DNA from: CAYTMY01 sp964618075
GTDB taxonomy: Bacteria; Bacillota; Clostridia; Eubacteriales; Anaerofustaceae
Reading direction: 5' to 3'
Length of the DNA stretch: 64,000 bases
Assembly (NCBI GenBank): GCA_964618075.1
Contig: CAZTZO010000002.1
Span: 1 to 64,000 of the forward strand
The notes beneath the pieces are model-generated. The model searched no databases. It was given only the letters and a program-made list of their open reading frames with translations, and had not been told where the DNA came from. A program made the translations under genes and the position numbers. Each line of letters opens with the position of its first letter. Within the stretch, counting starts at the first letter, position 1. Shown here piece after piece: positions 1-7,600 of this stretch.

Positions 1-34
1 CTATCTTCTAGAAATTTTCCACTTTTAACTTGTA

Positions 35-217
35 CTATTTATATACTACCATCAGGTAATGGTAAAGCACATTATTTTTCTCAAACAAAAGAGGGTCGTT
101 CTTAAAGTCATTGTAAATAGTGTAGTCTCCGATTGATATATTCGGATTTGTTATTATATTTTTTAAATAAACCGTTTCTTTGTCAGCTGAACGAGGGTAT
201 ATTTTATTATTTGTCAT
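35..217 (-). pseudogene. N-terminal remnant of a Vat/CatB-type xenobiotic acetyltransferase
   Basis: The 60-residue product reads like the first part of left-handed beta-helix acetyltransferases that inactivate streptogramins or chloramphenicol. The sequence around residues 3-9 (NNKIYPR), the ITNPNISIGDYTIYNDF region and NNVLYHY are typical of that family, whose members are usually about 210 residues. The frame stops at position 35. Downstream another frame briefly gives a SGKF string resembling the family's IGKFCS step, followed by more stops. This suggests a frameshifted or truncated gene rather than an intact enzyme. The active-site His and hexapeptide repeats are absent from the window. 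It ends a run of minus-strand genes, 18 bp after the hydrolase. Family assignment is from memory of the motif pattern. Confidence 0.5.
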
Positions 218-235
218 TTTTTATATCCTTTTAAA

Positions 236-1003
236 CTAATTATTTGTTAGGAAATCCTTACTTATCTTATAGAACTCTTCAAAATTGCTCATCATTGCAG
301 GATGAGTACCTTCGTTGAACATATACATAGATCCGTGCTTTATCTTTTCTTTCATTGCACAGTAAGCTTTCTTAATATAATCACAACCATCGCAGCATAA
401 GAATTCATCGCCCTTACTTGCCGTTAAAAGCACATCGGCTGTTATTGTACTCAGATCCTTATTAAAAAAATGTCCTATTTTATCGGCGTGGTTTATGATT
501 GCCTGAGTGTCGCAGTCCACAATTTTTTCCCAATCATCTCCGTGCATGCTTTCATAAAACGCTACCGCAGATTCATCTTTCTTAGAAAGAAGGCGTTGCT
601 CGGCTATATTTTGAGTGACAGAAGCCAAGGGTATTTCTCCCTCAAAGCTGTCTGCTATGACCTTCGATATTAATAAGGGAGCTTCTATGGCGGCATTGAG
701 TGCGGCTATGGCGCCTCCGCTTGTTCCTATAAGACAAGCGTTTTTATAGCCATTTTGCTTAATAAGGCTTATTACCTGCTTCCCTTGATCCTCCCACATA
801 TTATCGGGGAATTTGTCTATTCTGTCGGAACGACCGTGCCCCAAAAAATCAATTAAGATTACCTTGAAATCTTTTGCGTACGCATTTTTAATAATAGAAA
901 ACATATTTGATGAAGCGGTGTTGCCATGCAGAAGAAAAAGGGGTATTCCTTTAGATATTTCTTCGTAATAAACATTTTTACCGTTATATGTAAAATTGCT
1001 CAA
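236..1003 (-). CDS. alpha/beta hydrolase
   Basis: Predicted serine hydrolase of the alpha/beta fold; the substrate is unknown. The oxyanion loop HGN lies at residues 26-28, LGHGRSD follows strand 4 near 54-60, and the nucleophile elbow is G93-T-S95-G-G. D199 and H234 are plausible remaining triad members. At 255 residues it has the family's usual length, and no signal peptide is present, so it is probably cytoplasmic. The start is TTG: AGGAGG at 1014-1019 (minus strand) sits 10 nt before it and no ATG fits. It precedes the acetyltransferase remnant on the same strand. An esterase, C-C hydrolase or haloperoxidase-like activity are all possible. Confidence 0.85.
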   Translation of the reverse strand: MSNFTYNGKNVYYEEISKGIPLFLLHGNTASSNMFSIIKNAYAKDFKVILIDFLGHGRSDRIDKFPDNMWEDQGKQVISLIKQNGYKNACLIGTSGGAIAALNAAIEAPLLISKVIADSFEGEIPLASVTQNIAEQRLLSKKDESAVAFYESMHGDDWEKIVDCDTQAIINHADKIGHFFNKDLSTITADVLLTASKGDEFLCCDGCDYIKKAYCAMKEKIKHGSMYMFNEGTHPAMMSNFEEFYKISKDFLTNN

Positions 1004-1148
1004 TATAAACCAACCTCCTGCTTTTTTTTGTAATCTTATAAAGCGTTAATAATAAATAAACGCGTAATATAAAGCCTTTATAAACAAATATAAATATTAT
1101 CGTTAAGTATTAATCCCGTTTATAACAGGTTAAGATAAATAAAAAACT

Positions 1149-2711
1149 TTATTTATGCAAATGCTCTTCTAATTTTTTCATGACCGAAGGGTATTTATCC
1201 GTTTGTGTGTGTGGTAAAAACTCAGCCGCTCGCATGTTTTCAACAAAGCTTGAAACCTCACTGAACTGTACGTAGTTTATTTTTTCCGTAAATAAGTCGA
1301 GTCTGTAAATTTGCGTATAATCGCAAAGCAACATCTGCGAGCCTTTGAGCGAAGAATTGCCCAGAGGGATGAATTTCTCCCTTGCTAAATCCGGATATAA
1401 TCCTATCGTTATTGCCGCCTCAAGGTCGGCATACGTTCCGAATGCGCCCGAAAGATAAAACTTATCTATCTGATCTATCCCTATCCCCGAATATTCTAAG
1501 AGAGAAGCGACCATAGTATGTGCGGCGGCTTTAGTCTGTATGAAGCTGTATATATCGCTTTGCGTAAATAGAAGGTTTTCGCCTTGCTTGCTTTGATTTG
1601 CCCAAGCATAGCATACTGCAAGCTGAGTTTTGTTTTCATCTGTTGTTTCGATAATTCTGTCATTTACGCCGCTCTTCAGCGTTCCTCGAAAATCTACCCA
1701 GCCGTTTAGAAACATCTGCGCAATCAATTCTACGATACCCGAGCCGCATATGCCAAGAGGCTTGGCGTTGTCTATCGTATTCGTTATTAAATTGTCATTT
1801 TCTATTCGCACATGATTCACAGCGCCCTTATCAGCTCTCATTCCGTACTTGCTTATGCCGCCCTCGAAAGCAGGGCCTGCCGCTCCGGCACCGGCAATCA
1901 TAAAGTCCTTGTTGCCTATAACAAGCTCACCGTTTGTGCCAATATCCAAAAATATACATAACTCACTGTTGTGTTCTATATCGGTGCACAATAATCCGCT
2001 GATTATATCGCCTCCGAGGTAATTGGCTGCTGCGGGAGACAAAAATATATTGCCCAATAGATCCAATCCGAGGTCTTTTGCGCGAATATAGCCGAAGGAC
2101 GTTGCCACGGGAGCGTATGGCGATTGAAAAATACCGAAGGGGAAGAGCCCTAGCAGAAAATGAACCATGGTGGTGTTTGCCGATATTACCATACCCATAT
2201 ATTCTCTTTTGTGTATGCCGCTTTTCTTTTCGATATTGTCCATAAGTTCTTTTAAGCCGTCCACGGTCTTTTCTTTTATCTCATTGAGGTGGTCGGCGTT
2301 GTCTTTTGTGTAGAATATTCTGCTTAGTATTTCGTCACCGTATACTGTTTGAGGGTTGGTTATCGTGTCCGAAGCAATTATGCTTTTATCTATTGTATTA
2401 ATAAGCTCCATCGTAACGCTCGTGCTTCCGTAGTCCACCGCAAGCGCATAGCAATTCTTTGATGTGTCGCCGCTTTCTATTCTGATGATATCCCAGCCCT
2501 TTGTAGTGTATTGAAGAGTTGTTGTAATGCGCCAAGATGAGTTAATGCATAAAGGATTGATTGTCCTTAATACATCGTAGGTTATGTCAAGGTTTTCATA
2601 GTCGTATTTTAGCGCGTTAAGTATCCTCTCTCTGTCTGCGGTATTATCAGCTTCATTTGCAGGCGTTAGCTCAAGATATTTTTTTTGGTACATCGGAATT
2701 GAATAATTCAT
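1149..2711 (-). CDS. RACo-like ASKHA-domain protein (DUF4445) lacking the ferredoxin domain
   Basis: The family includes reductive activators of corrinoid proteins, which use ATP to drive an electron onto cobalamin of methyltransferase systems. The ASKHA ATPase core is clear: phosphate-1 loop AVDYGSTSVT at 91-100, SANTTMVHFLLGL at 178-190, phosphate-2 loop LDIGTNGEL around 255-263, GAGAAGPAFEGG at 274-285 and a GICGSGIVE adenosine loop near 322. Typical members begin with a [2Fe-2S] ferredoxin domain carrying four cysteines. Here the first 85 residues hold only the linker region and C55, so the electron-input module is missing or separate. No corrinoid protein or methyltransferase gene lies nearby. 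The fold is certain; the role is inferred. Confidence 0.8.
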   Translation of the reverse strand: MNYSIPMYQKKYLELTPANEADNTADRERILNALKYDYENLDITYDVLRTINPLCINSSWRITTTLQYTTKGWDIIRIESGDTSKNCYALAVDYGSTSVTMELINTIDKSIIASDTITNPQTVYGDEILSRIFYTKDNADHLNEIKEKTVDGLKELMDNIEKKSGIHKREYMGMVISANTTMVHFLLGLFPFGIFQSPYAPVATSFGYIRAKDLGLDLLGNIFLSPAAANYLGGDIISGLLCTDIEHNSELCIFLDIGTNGELVIGNKDFMIAGAGAAGPAFEGGISKYGMRADKGAVNHVRIENDNLITNTIDNAKPLGICGSGIVELIAQMFLNGWVDFRGTLKSGVNDRIIETTDENKTQLAVCYAWANQSKQGENLLFTQSDIYSFIQTKAAAHTMVASLLEYSGIGIDQIDKFYLSGAFGTYADLEAAITIGLYPDLAREKFIPLGNSSLKGSQMLLCDYTQIYRLDLFTEKINYVQFSEVSSFVENMRAAEFLPHTQTDKYPSVMKKLEEHLHK

Positions 2712-2759
2712 ACTTACACTCTTTTCTTTTTATGTGCGACAAACCAATACAGTGCTAAA

Positions 2760-3779
2760 TTATTTGGATTCTATATATCCCGATACCGGAACCGTATACA
2801 AGCTGTCATCTGTTATAAGCTCATATCGTTTTCCTTTGTATGTGTCAATCCAGCCGGTATCTGCCTTGTACGTTTCGCCTGTCTTTGTATCGACGATCCT
2901 ATCGTAGCCTAAAGTTGCGTCACTGTTTTTTTGCGATATTACATCGTATGACGTCTGTCTTTTCTCCCACGAATCCATTATCCCGTCTGAAATTTGGTTA
3001 TATATTGTGCTGTTTTTGATTATGGCAGATAGCTGTGCGTCCTCCTGGGAATTAAAGCCTTTAATAAAGCTGTCGCTGTATTTCAGTGTGGAAAGGCACT
3101 CAAGAAGAATCTGCTCCCATTCAACGAGCATTGCCTTCGGAGCGCTTATACCCATTGCGTTATATACGTTTAACGGATACATGTCGACTCCGCTTATCAT
3201 ATAAGAGCCGGGATCCATAACAGAGGCGGTAAAGATACCCTCACCGACATTACCCTTAGAATCTGTGAAAGACGCTCTTAATACTTCGCCTCCGAAAACA
3301 GATTTCCCGAAGCTCTCGATTGCAGCGAAGTTTTTTATATCGGGCAAATCGCAGTCCGGGTTCAGTGCGGCAATTTGGGAATATATGCTGTAAAAGCCTT
3401 GAGTGGTTTGTGGATTGACAATAGGCATATTTGAAAGAGTGCCTGAAGTGCCGTAGAGGTCGTTCCACTTTTTCTTGGATTCATAGCTTTTGTTAAAGCC
3501 TTCGAATTTCAGCGTGTTGAATATTTGATACAGCGGATTATTCGGGTTGTAAACACGAAAGGTGTAATGTATATAATCACCGCATACGGCAACCTTCCAG
3601 CCCTTTGGTATCTTTATTGATATCAAGCCGTTGTCGAATGTCTCGTACTGTATGGATTTCGCCTCGCTTGGCGTTATCTTTGCTTGAGAAGCACACCCTA
3701 CGGCAGAAAATGTAAATATCACTGTGATGAAGGCTACTAAAATTAATTTTGTTACACTTTTGTTTGTTTGCTTTAACAT
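2760..3779 (-). CDS. putative lipoprotein of unknown function
   Basis: A 339-residue secreted lipoprotein. Residues 1-28 form a signal peptide (two lysines, hydrophobic stretch LILVAFITVIFTF) ending in a lipobox AVGC with the lipidated cysteine at 29, so the mature protein should be tethered to the outer face of the membrane. The early mature part (ISIKIPKGWKV followed by aromatic-rich strands) resembles beta-rich domains often seen in Clostridial lipoproteins, but I recognise no named family. GGAGAT precedes the ATG at 3779. It sits 48 bp before the RACo-like gene and 77 bp after the DUF697 GTPase on the same strand. Confidence 0.75.
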   Translation of the reverse strand: MLKQTNKSVTKLILVAFITVIFTFSAVGCASQAKITPSEAKSIQYETFDNGLISIKIPKGWKVAVCGDYIHYTFRVYNPNNPLYQIFNTLKFEGFNKSYESKKKWNDLYGTSGTLSNMPIVNPQTTQGFYSIYSQIAALNPDCDLPDIKNFAAIESFGKSVFGGEVLRASFTDSKGNVGEGIFTASVMDPGSYMISGVDMYPLNVYNAMGISAPKAMLVEWEQILLECLSTLKYSDSFIKGFNSQEDAQLSAIIKNSTIYNQISDGIMDSWEKRQTSYDVISQKNSDATLGYDRIVDTKTGETYKADTGWIDTYKGKRYELITDDSLYTVPVSGYIESK

Positions 3780-3856
3780 GCTCGTATCTCCGTTAGTTTT
3801 TTTATAATTATTTACAACGTTACAATAAATTAATCGGTATCTATGTTATTTTACCT

Positions 3857-5014
3857 TTAAGACAATAGCTTATCCTTAAACATTTCTGATATCATCGGCG
3901 CTATGGTCTTAATATCGGTTTTGTCATTGATTTTTGTAAGTATATTATTCACTGTTTGCGTCATTTGCACAGACAGCTTTGATTCCATTACTTTTTTTAC
4001 CCACTCGATATCGGTTATGCTGTTTTTACCTAAGCATACCTGCTCGAATATGTATATAGTACCTTCACCGAGCGAGGCTACGATGCTTCCCGCGATGACA
4101 GCGTTTAACAGACTTGCGCCAATATTAATCCCTGGAATCGCTTTTATAGCGCTTATTGCCGCTTTTGCTGCAGTGCTTATCGTTCCAGCCTCTACTATTG
4201 AGCTGAAAAACTGTTTTGATTTTTCGTCCTTGTTTATACCGTATATTTGTGCAAGAGCGTTTAATTCGACTATTTCTATAGGCGTTAGTATCATGGCGTC
4301 GGCAAACGGTACGGGGACTGCTCCCACCACGACTCCTGCTGAAGCCGCTATTGCGACAACGCTGTGCGCAAGCGCTCTCTTTCTGCTTACTTTAAATAAC
4401 GCCAAATCATGTTGTCCTGCCTGTAAGCCCTCGGGCATCAACTCATTTGTTGCGTCGATAAGCTGTGTTATACCCTCCGGCGGTGCAAATGCGTTATCGT
4501 TAAGTATAAATGCCGATGCCACCACGGGTATTATCCTTCGCACATTGCATGACTGACGATTCTTGGCAAATGCGTGAGTTACCATTTGCGTGTTCGTTAT
4601 TCTGTCAGGCACGGAATACGACTTTGTGATGACCACGATTATAGGAACGCTATTCCAGATAGAGGTTGCCCTGCTGAGCGTTTTTATAGACTTGGAGAAC
4701 AGTTTGCTGGAGGTGCCCTCCACGCAGTACCATATAACGTTTATCTGATTGTCCTCGCGTCCGTTTTTTGCGCAGTCGGAAGACCATTTTCTTACTGCGT
4801 TGATTGCTCTGTGCTCCTTAATAAAAGAAGGCTCGAATCCAACGGTATCTATCAGACGAAATGGAATAATATCGTTTTCCCACATGGTCAATTCGGTTGT
4901 GGTACCCTTTGTGCCCCATCCTGTTTTGGCGCACTCCTCGCCGAGAACGGCGTTTATCAACGTAGATTTGCCTACTCCCGAATTGCCAATAACAAGTACG
5001 TTGCCTCTTTGCAA
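3857..5014 (-). CDS. Era-like GTPase with C-terminal DUF697 domain
   Basis: An N-terminal TRAFAC-class GTPase domain holds the P-loop G10-NSGVGKS-17, a Thr-rich switch I at 38-40, DTVG at 56-59 and a degenerate G4 TKS at 130-132 (no TKxD). Residues about 215-340 match DUF697: VGAVPVPFADAMILTPIEI followed by a hydrophobic Gly/Ala-rich stretch that may associate with membranes. Proteins of this architecture are poorly characterised. The reading frame opens after an in-frame TGA with TTG at 5014 as the only normal start. An ATG with better ribosome-site spacing lies at 5024-5022 but in another frame, so a one-base error near the start is possible. It lies between the MFS gene and the lipoprotein on the minus strand. 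Confidence 0.85.
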   Translation of the reverse strand: MQRGNVLVIGNSGVGKSTLINAVLGEECAKTGWGTKGTTTELTMWENDIIPFRLIDTVGFEPSFIKEHRAINAVRKWSSDCAKNGREDNQINVIWYCVEGTSSKLFSKSIKTLSRATSIWNSVPIIVVITKSYSVPDRITNTQMVTHAFAKNRQSCNVRRIIPVVASAFILNDNAFAPPEGITQLIDATNELMPEGLQAGQHDLALFKVSRKRALAHSVVAIAASAGVVVGAVPVPFADAMILTPIEIVELNALAQIYGINKDEKSKQFFSSIVEAGTISTAAKAAISAIKAIPGINIGASLLNAVIAGSIVASLGEGTIYIFEQVCLGKNSITDIEWVKKVMESKLSVQMTQTVNNILTKINDKTDIKTIAPMISEMFKDKLLS

Positions 5015-5076
5015 ATTGATTCATCGCCTTTCTTTATATGTTTTTATTAAAAATTTATTTTGTTAATGTGTTATTG

Positions 5077-6243
5077 TCAGCTTTCGAATTTGTATAAAAC
5101 AAACACGCTTAAAGAAGATAATAATCCCACACCGCACATAACGCCAAACGGTATTGAGTAGCCCGCAAAACTTCCTACAAGATATCCCATTACAATGGGC
5201 CCGAAGGTAAGTCCGAGCGAATAAAGACTTTGATATGCGCCCATCGCCGTAGCCTTCATATTATCCGGCAATTCCTTTGAGCAGGAGGCCATGGTTACCG
5301 AGCTTATGATAGCCTGTCCGAAGCCTGCTATAAATTGAAACAACAGTATTAAAGGAATTGATTTTGTCATGGAAAGCATAGCACAGGAAGCGGCAGAAAA
5401 CACGAAAGCGCAAACGAGCATTATCTTTTCGGGCAAAAGCCTGTTCAATTTGGTGCTTAAGAAGAACGCCGATATTATGGCTGCCAAAGTAAACAGTCCC
5501 GTAGCCAGCCCGATCTGCATTCCGCTTGCTCCGATATCAGCTAAATATGAAGTCGTAAAGGAGGCGTTTGTCGATGTTCTTAAAAACTGTATCATAGCAG
5601 CTAAAAAGGAACAGACCAATAAACGCTTGTTTTTAAGTACGTTTGTGATTTGAGAAAAGCGTATAGGCGCTTTAGAATCGCTTGCGACTTCAATATCCAT
5701 AAATGAAAGGATAAAGATTGCTAAAACTGCTGCTAAAATGCTTCCGATAAGGTCTGCCTTCATCGAGAATTTGTCATACATCAGACCGCCTAAAAGAAAA
5801 GCTATAAGCATTCCCGAATTGTTAGCCGTAAAAAGAAGGGATGTCGCGCGTATGCTCTTTTCTTTTTTCATCAGGCTCATGAAATAAACTGTATACGTCA
5901 CCCATGCTGCGGCGCTTACTCCGCTCAAAAACTTTGAGATATAGAACACGGGAACGCTTGGAAAAAAAACGATAGCCGAGCTGATTGCCTGCGCAAAAAG
6001 TCCGCATATCATGAACAGCTTGTAGAACTTTCGTATATCGGCGCTTACCCCTATCGGTATTCTCAAGATTAGCTGCGCGAAGCCATATAGTCCGGTGATC
6101 AAACCTATAGCTGCCGCGGGTATACCGAAGGAGTTCATATACGGCGTGAAATATGGCACGGTAATGTTCATTGAGAACCAGTAGAGTAGTACTACCAAGA
6201 GAAATAACAGCTCTTTTTTGCCGAGCGCATTGTTTTTTTTCAT
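5077..6243 (-). CDS. MFS transporter
   Basis: A 388-residue integral membrane protein with about 12 hydrophobic segments in two six-helix halves. The loop between helices 2 and 3 carries the MFS-type GFAQLILRIPIGVSADIR pattern (residues about 54-71). Solute efflux or uptake by proton-coupled exchange is the family role; drug or sugar export is typical of this size class, but the substrate cannot be read from sequence. The ATG at 6243 lies 20 bp downstream of the signal peptidase gene, so the two may be co-transcribed. Confidence 0.88.
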   Translation of the reverse strand: MKKNNALGKKELLFLLVVLLYWFSMNITVPYFTPYMNSFGIPAAAIGLITGLYGFAQLILRIPIGVSADIRKFYKLFMICGLFAQAISSAIVFFPSVPVFYISKFLSGVSAAAWVTYTVYFMSLMKKEKSIRATSLLFTANNSGMLIAFLLGGLMYDKFSMKADLIGSILAAVLAIFILSFMDIEVASDSKAPIRFSQITNVLKNKRLLVCSFLAAMIQFLRTSTNASFTTSYLADIGASGMQIGLATGLFTLAAIISAFFLSTKLNRLLPEKIMLVCAFVFSAASCAMLSMTKSIPLILLFQFIAGFGQAIISSVTMASCSKELPDNMKATAMGAYQSLYSLGLTFGPIVMGYLVGSFAGYSIPFGVMCGVGLLSSLSVFVLYKFES

Positions 6244-6263
6244 CCCATTCTCTTCAATTATAT

Positions 6264-6782
6264 TTATTTATATACGGTGAAGGGTTTAAAACGAAAGATT
6301 ACCTTCCCGACAACGTTATCTAAGCTTATCTGACCGAGATATCTGCTGTCTACGCTGTTTGGACGGTTATCGCCCATGACAAAGATGTAACCCTCTTTAA
6401 CAAGCGTTGCTGGAAAGTCGGAATAAACAAGACCTTCCGGCAGGTAATTCTCATTAAGTTCTTCTCCGTTTACATATACGGTACTGTTTTTTATTTCAAT
6501 TACGTCACCACCCACGGCGATGACTCTTTTTACATAGTTTTTAGTATCACTTATTTTTATAACAACTATATCGTCGCTTTGCGGTTCGCTGAAAAAATAT
6601 GCCGCCTTCAACAGCCCCAGTCTGTCACCTTCCATAAGAGTAGGCTTCATGCTCGTTTGCTGTACCAGTACCGTTTCGAAAAGAAACATTCGTATCAATA
6701 CAGCCAGTATTACAGCTATGGCAATTGCCGATATCCATTCCTTTGCTTCAGAAGTGAGCTTTCCTTTTGGTTTATTTTGCAT
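6264..6782 (-). CDS. lepB: signal peptidase I
   Basis: Cleaves signal peptides from exported proteins at the outer face of the membrane. Starting at the ATG at 6782 (GAAAG upstream, family-like N terminus) the protein has 172 residues, normal for Gram-positive type I peptidases. A single N-terminal membrane segment spans 17-36. The catalytic serine is S44 in TSMKPT and the general base is K85 in YVKRVIA; the VMGDNRPNSVDSRYLG box is at 135-150. A longer frame to 6860 adds 26 residues unlike the family and is not preferred. It follows spoIIR on the same strand. Confidence 0.95.
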   Translation of the reverse strand: MQNKPKGKLTSEAKEWISAIAIAVILAVLIRMFLFETVLVQQTSMKPTLMEGDRLGLLKAAYFFSEPQSDDIVVIKISDTKNYVKRVIAVGGDVIEIKNSTVYVNGEELNENYLPEGLVYSDFPATLVKEGYIFVMGDNRPNSVDSRYLGQISLDNVVGKVIFRFKPFTVYK

Positions 6783-6871
6783 TGTTTTTCTTTCGTAGAT
6801 TGCGTATTTTTTGTCATATAGTAACATATCAATTATAAACCACGCTGTGGGAAAGTACAACAGCTACATTA

Positions 6872-7480
6872 TTATTTTGTTTTTATATATTTCTCCCAAA
6901 GCTGCGTAAATTTCCATTTCACGCTTATGGTATCGTGGTTTTCGGCTTGTGCGTCTTCATGCATATCAATAAAACAAAGCGGCGGGTACAATACGCACCA
7001 CCAGTTATGTCCTTGCCCGTTACCAAGCGTAATTTTAAGAGCAGTATAATCGCCCTCGGGGAAGAACATATCGCCGTAATACTTGTCGGGAAAGCTGCTT
7101 TTGCATATAGAAGCGCTGCTCGTGTAAGAAAGGCCTTTTGTTTTTAATTCGTCATCCACGAACGATGATATTTCATAGAGCTTTTCTGCGGTATTGGCAA
7201 CAGATTCATCGATACTGTTTGCCTGCGAAAATACATAAGCGTATTTTGTTCCCACCAGCTCCTTTATCTCATATTTGACGTCTTGATCCTCTTTCAAATC
7301 GCTGTTGGCAAGTATATGCAGGCGAACTACTCTTTTGCTTATCTCTGATTGGCTTAGATTAGGCAAATCATCTCTAAGCTTGTAAGCGGACAAAGCTGAC
7401 GTGCCTTTGAAAAAAAACACGGTAAATACTATTGAATACAATGATAATAAAACTATCATGACCGAAAATAATCTTTTCAT
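6872..7480 (-). CDS. spoIIR: stage II sporulation protein R
   Basis: SpoIIR is made in the forespore and secreted into the intermembrane space, where it triggers SpoIIGA to process pro-sigma-E in the mother cell. The 202-residue product has an N-terminal membrane or signal segment (about 4-28), the family block RLHILANSDLKEDQ near 53-66, and the C-terminal block GNGQGHNWWCVLYPPLCF. The start at 7480 has no strong ribosome site. A sigma-F-like promoter lies just upstream (separate entry). It is divergent from the LCP gene at 7601. Confidence 0.95.
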   Translation of the reverse strand: MKRLFSVMIVLLSLYSIVFTVFFFKGTSALSAYKLRDDLPNLSQSEISKRVVRLHILANSDLKEDQDVKYEIKELVGTKYAYVFSQANSIDESVANTAEKLYEISSFVDDELKTKGLSYTSSASICKSSFPDKYYGDMFFPEGDYTALKITLGNGQGHNWWCVLYPPLCFIDMHEDAQAENHDTISVKWKFTQLWEKYIKTK

Positions 7481-7485
7481 ACAGT

Positions 7486-7515
7486 CAGTTTTGACTCTTA
7501 AAAGCTCATATAAAC
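7486..7515 (-). promoter_or_regulatory. possible sigma-F promoter of spoIIR
   Basis: On the minus strand GTTTA (7515-7511) is followed after exactly 15 bp by GTCAAAACTG (7495-7486). These resemble the sigma-F elements GYWTA and GGNRANANTR with one mismatch. The -10 ends only 5 bp before the spoIIR ATG, implying a near-leaderless message, which is the main doubt. Confidence 0.4.
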
Positions 7516-7600
7516 ATTAAATTTTCTCTAAATAGTGTAGAAATGAGCCGGTTGGTGTTAAAATGCGTATGTATTAGTTTAAAATAAGGAAAAAGTTATT

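Noticed and set aside
3903..4556. 217-codon ORF on the plus strand
   Set aside because: It is antisense to the DUF697 GTPase, has no ribosome site and no family pattern.
6783..6860. 26-residue N-terminal extension of signal peptidase I
   Set aside because: It is unlike the family and lacks a ribosome site; the ATG at 6782 fits.
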